From: Magnaporthiopsis rhizophila
Taxonomy: Eukaryota; Ascomycota; Sordariomycetes; Magnaporthales; Magnaporthaceae
NCBI GenBank assembly: GCA_003049465.1
Contig: PYSS01000234.1
Span: 5,916-25,130, forward strand
Direction: 5' to 3'
Length of the DNA: 19,215 bases
The translations under genes were made by a program, and so were the position numbers. Positions 16,945-19,215 of this stretch are shown piece after piece (within the stretch, counting starts at the first letter, position 1; the number at the start of each line of letters is the position of its first letter). The notes under the pieces were generated by a model. It was not told where the DNA came from, searched no databases, and saw nothing but the letters and a program-made list of their open reading frames with translations.

Positions 16945-18033
16945 TTACTCGTGGCGCACCACGTCACGCCTCCCCATATGCAGCCCTACTGCCTCCCAAG
17001 CGCCCGCATCGTCCCATGCCGGGTAGACATACGGCAGGCGCTCCGAGGTCTGATCTGGCCACGTCTCGGCAATGACCTCGACCGCCTTCTCGAAGAAGAC
17101 GCGATAGGCCTCCGGGGAGAGATGCAAGCCTGTACGTACGCAGCGGGCCAGGTTAGCGCGTCTTTCTTTTTCTTCATATCACGGGGGAAGAAAGTAGTTT
17201 TTCCGCAAAGGCGAGCCAAACCGTCGTGAAGAAGTGCCCTGAGAGCATCATTCTCGGGCAGCTCAATGGACCCGGGAAGGGGCTCGCCAGGCCGCCACCC
17301 GGCCCTGGCCATGAAGGCGGACCAGAGATCCAGACAGGCGACGCCCAGCTCCTTGGCGACCTCTCGAGCAGCATCCGCGTACTGCTTGGTGCATTCGTTG
17401 GTGCGGTTTAGCTCGGCGTAGCCCTGGCTCTTGACCTGGGCCTCCAGCCGCCGCTCTTCGACCGGCGGCGGCGTGACGAGGATGAGCCGGGGGCTATGGG
17501 CGGCGACGGCGGGGTGGCGGATGAGCTTGGCCAGATTCTGCTTGTACTCGTCGAGCGGTACGTGTTGGCCGTTCTGAGCAGACGCGAGGCAGGCGTCGTT
17601 GGCACCGAACATGATTGCCTATTTGAGAGGGTTGCCATTGGGTGTTGGCCAGCGGATCGGCAGGGGTGGCGATGGCTGGCTATTACGCACCATGAATCGG
17701 ACCCTTGCAAGCTTGGGGTCCGGCATTATCCTGGGCAGCACACGGAGGGCCTGGACCGTGTTGTAGCCACTGCGCCGAGGGCTTAGTCCCGCTGCCTGTA
17801 TTATATGACACCGCGGGGCCGCCTACCTAAAGCCTCGGTTGACAACATCCAGTCGTCTGACGAACTCTGTTTAGGGCTCAGAAGCTAGAATACGACGACA
17901 TGGTGACGAAACCAAGCCAACAACACGCACCTTGCTGGAGGGCCGGGGTCAAACCAAAGCCGCGTTCCTGCGAGTTCGAATGCTGGATGATGGAGTCTCC
18001 GAAGAGAATGAACTGATCGTAGTTGGAGCCCAT
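16945..18033 (-). CDS. IAH1: SGNH/GDSL esterase, isoamyl acetate-hydrolysing type
   Basis: Five exons on the minus strand, 18033-17931, 17866-17827, 17769-17691, 17618-17222 and 17129-16945, join to 267 aa. Introns are 64, 57, 72 and 92 nt, all GT...AG. The product is an SGNH-superfamily esterase of the IAH1 type; the yeast enzyme hydrolyses isoamyl acetate and similar acetate esters. Block I is FGDSI (residues 11-15) with nucleophile Ser14. RGFSGYNT (45-52) supplies the block II Gly. GAND (79-82) has the block III Asn81. DGLH spans the last splice junction and provides catalytic Asp206 and His209. ITQHS-like context, QHVPLDEY and LDLWSAFM are family hallmarks, and length is normal. There is no signal peptide, so it is probably cytosolic. 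The ATG at 18033 is chosen because family homology starts at once (YDQFILFGDS). The frame upstream is open only to a TTG and has no homology. Confidence 0.95.
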
Positions 18034-18340
18034 GGTGAGTCGGGCGACTTTGCACTGCCAATTGGGAATGGCCGAGGAAAGCGCAAGGGTATTCGAACAC
18101 GGCAAGGGATCTGAGGAGCATTCGCCGCGGTGACCAGGCAGCAGCCGATGGGGTTTGTTGTTATTTTAGTAGTCCGGATCCAAACGGACCCTGTTGTTTG
18201 GGACTCTGGTCGTTCCTCTGGTAGGGAACCGCCGATGGCCGGCCGTTTTGTGGGAGGTGCAGCTTGCAGGCGCCGGCGATAAGAGGCCCGCAATTTGTAC
18301 ACCTTGGCTGCAGCGAGTGCCATCCTCTGCCAGGTACTAC

Positions 18341-18371
18341 GTACCTACCTTGGTACCTGCCCAGGTAGGTA
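18341..18371. repeat. Interrupted inverted repeat (TACCTACC/GGTAGGTA)
   Basis: TACCTACC at 18342-18349 is answered by GGTAGGTA at 18364-18371, with TTGGTACCTGCCCA between them. It lies upstream of the esterase. Repeated ACCTAGGT/TACCTACC-like words are common in promoters of some Sordariomycetes. A hairpin or a transcription-factor site is possible. Confidence 0.5.
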
Positions 18372-18886
18372 TGGAGCTGGGCAACCTAAAAGGTAAGGCA
18401 GACTTGCTGTTGGTCCCTAGCAGAAGACAAAATAGCACGCGAGTGGGTCCGGTAGCGGCGAGGGGTATTGTTAGTCCCACCACAAAATGCCTGGAAAAAT
18501 TCCTTTGTCCAGAGCAAGCATGCCAGCTGGCGTGTCTCGAGCAACTACATCAGCGCTTCCGTCGCTTTGCCCGCCCTCTGGCAAGAGGTTCCAAGCACTC
18601 CCGGTGCAACGTCGAGACAGGACGCCGTCGTATTTAGTGTCGATCGGGGGTTGCGCCTGCCGACCCTGACGTTTGGCCAAAGGCAGGGCACCACGGCAAG
18701 GCATCTTTGACATCGCCAGCTCGACAGCAATAAAAAAAAACATGGGTGCGACCACAACAGAACTCCAGCAACAGCAAACCGCTGCGGCCACTGCCATCGA
18801 GCTTGACACACGCGCACCCAAATGCTATTCCAACAATTAGGGTATATCATTAAACAGGAACGAAAGAGCAGTGTCCCCACAGACGG

Positions 18887-19198
18887 CTATAGCGGGTAAT
18901 AAGGCCAGGAAGGAAGCGATTTACGACTTGGCGCCTGAAGCTGTGACTGTGACACGGAGACGTGATATTCGGCGCTGCTTTCCGCCGAGGGAGCAAAGTG
19001 ATGAAGAGCAAGTGTCGTAGAAGAACAAGGTATAAGAATCAGTAGCCAGTAGCGCGAAACCGTCATGAGAGTGTGATATAGATGACGGGGATTGCTGATG
19101 CGATTGGCAGACAAGTGGTGGGTGAGAGCGTAGGAGAGCGAGGCGATGGCGCAAGTGAGAGGAAAAGAAACCAACCACACAATAGGACTAGATGGCAT
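18887..19198 (-). CDS. Doubtful 103-codon frame at window edge
   Basis: An ATG frame of 103 codons on the minus strand. Its first 25 residues are hydrophobic (IVWLVSFPLTCAIASLSYAL) and could pass for a signal peptide or membrane helix. The rest is Ser/His/Leu-rich with no domain, and codon use is unbiased and pyrimidine-rich. It is more likely a leader or non-coding sequence than a protein gene. Confidence 0.12.
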   Translation of the reverse strand: MPSSPIVWLVSFPLTCAIASLSYALTHHLSANRISNPRHLYHTLMTVSRYWLLILIPCSSTTLALHHFAPSAESSAEYHVSVSQSQLQAPSRKSLPSWPYYPL

Positions 19199-19215
19199 AC
19201 ACGGCTGAGTAGACC

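Larger units (their letters stand above)
18034..19215. other. Promoter side of the esterase and window end
   Basis: About 1.2 kb without a firm gene. It includes an interrupted inverted repeat of ACCTACC/GGTAGGT units at 18341-18371, about 310-340 bp upstream of the esterase start, and an A9 run at 18732-18740. The right end (18890-19200) is pyrimidine-rich on the minus strand with a weak ATG frame (18887-19198). It could be the leader or 3' region of a gene outside the window. Confidence 0.5.

Overview
This window looks like nuclear DNA of a filamentous ascomycete (Pezizomycotina, most likely Sordariomycetes). The genes are GC-rich with G/C-biased third codon positions. Introns are short (57-129 nt), with GT...AG borders and GCTAAC-type branch points. 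The protein families are typical fungal ones. I cannot name the species from sequence alone.

Layout, left to right. 1-832: non-coding, beginning with a C17 run, then a promoter and leader for the first gene. 833-2872 (+): an intron-less, secreted GH32 fructan/sucrose-active enzyme. 3567-4421 (+): an unrecognised 284-residue protein. 4422-5778: intergenic. 5779-8078 (+): a four-exon SNF-family (sodium:neurotransmitter symporter-like) transporter, 682 aa after splicing. 8460-9616 (+): a four-exon class I SAM-dependent methyltransferase, 291 aa. 9617-12762: a 3.1-kb stretch with no gene I can defend. 12763-13749 (+): a Nudix hydrolase carrying a low-complexity insert. 13750-14891: intergenic, relatively AT-rich, with an A19 tract and a GT microsatellite. 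14892-15766 (-): a decayed ankyrin-repeat gene (three frame breaks, two in-frame stops, 5' exon missing). About 15842-16789 (+): a decayed serine hydroxymethyltransferase-like gene without the PLP lysine. 16945-18033 (-): an intact five-exon SGNH/GDSL esterase of the isoamyl-acetate hydrolase (IAH1) type, 267 aa. 18034-19215: its promoter side and sequence running off the window.

The intact genes do not form an obvious pathway or a biosynthetic cluster; they read as dispersed metabolic genes. The most unusual part is 14.9-16.8 kb. There, two head-to-head relics have both lost their 5' ends at the same roughly 80-bp junction, between two intact genes. A second oddity is the series of long A/T homopolymers (11-19 nt) in non-coding DNA. 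One of them sits directly against a 3' splice site inside the transporter gene. I found no convincing new multi-gene system, and I saw no rRNA, tRNA, CRISPR or complete transposon.
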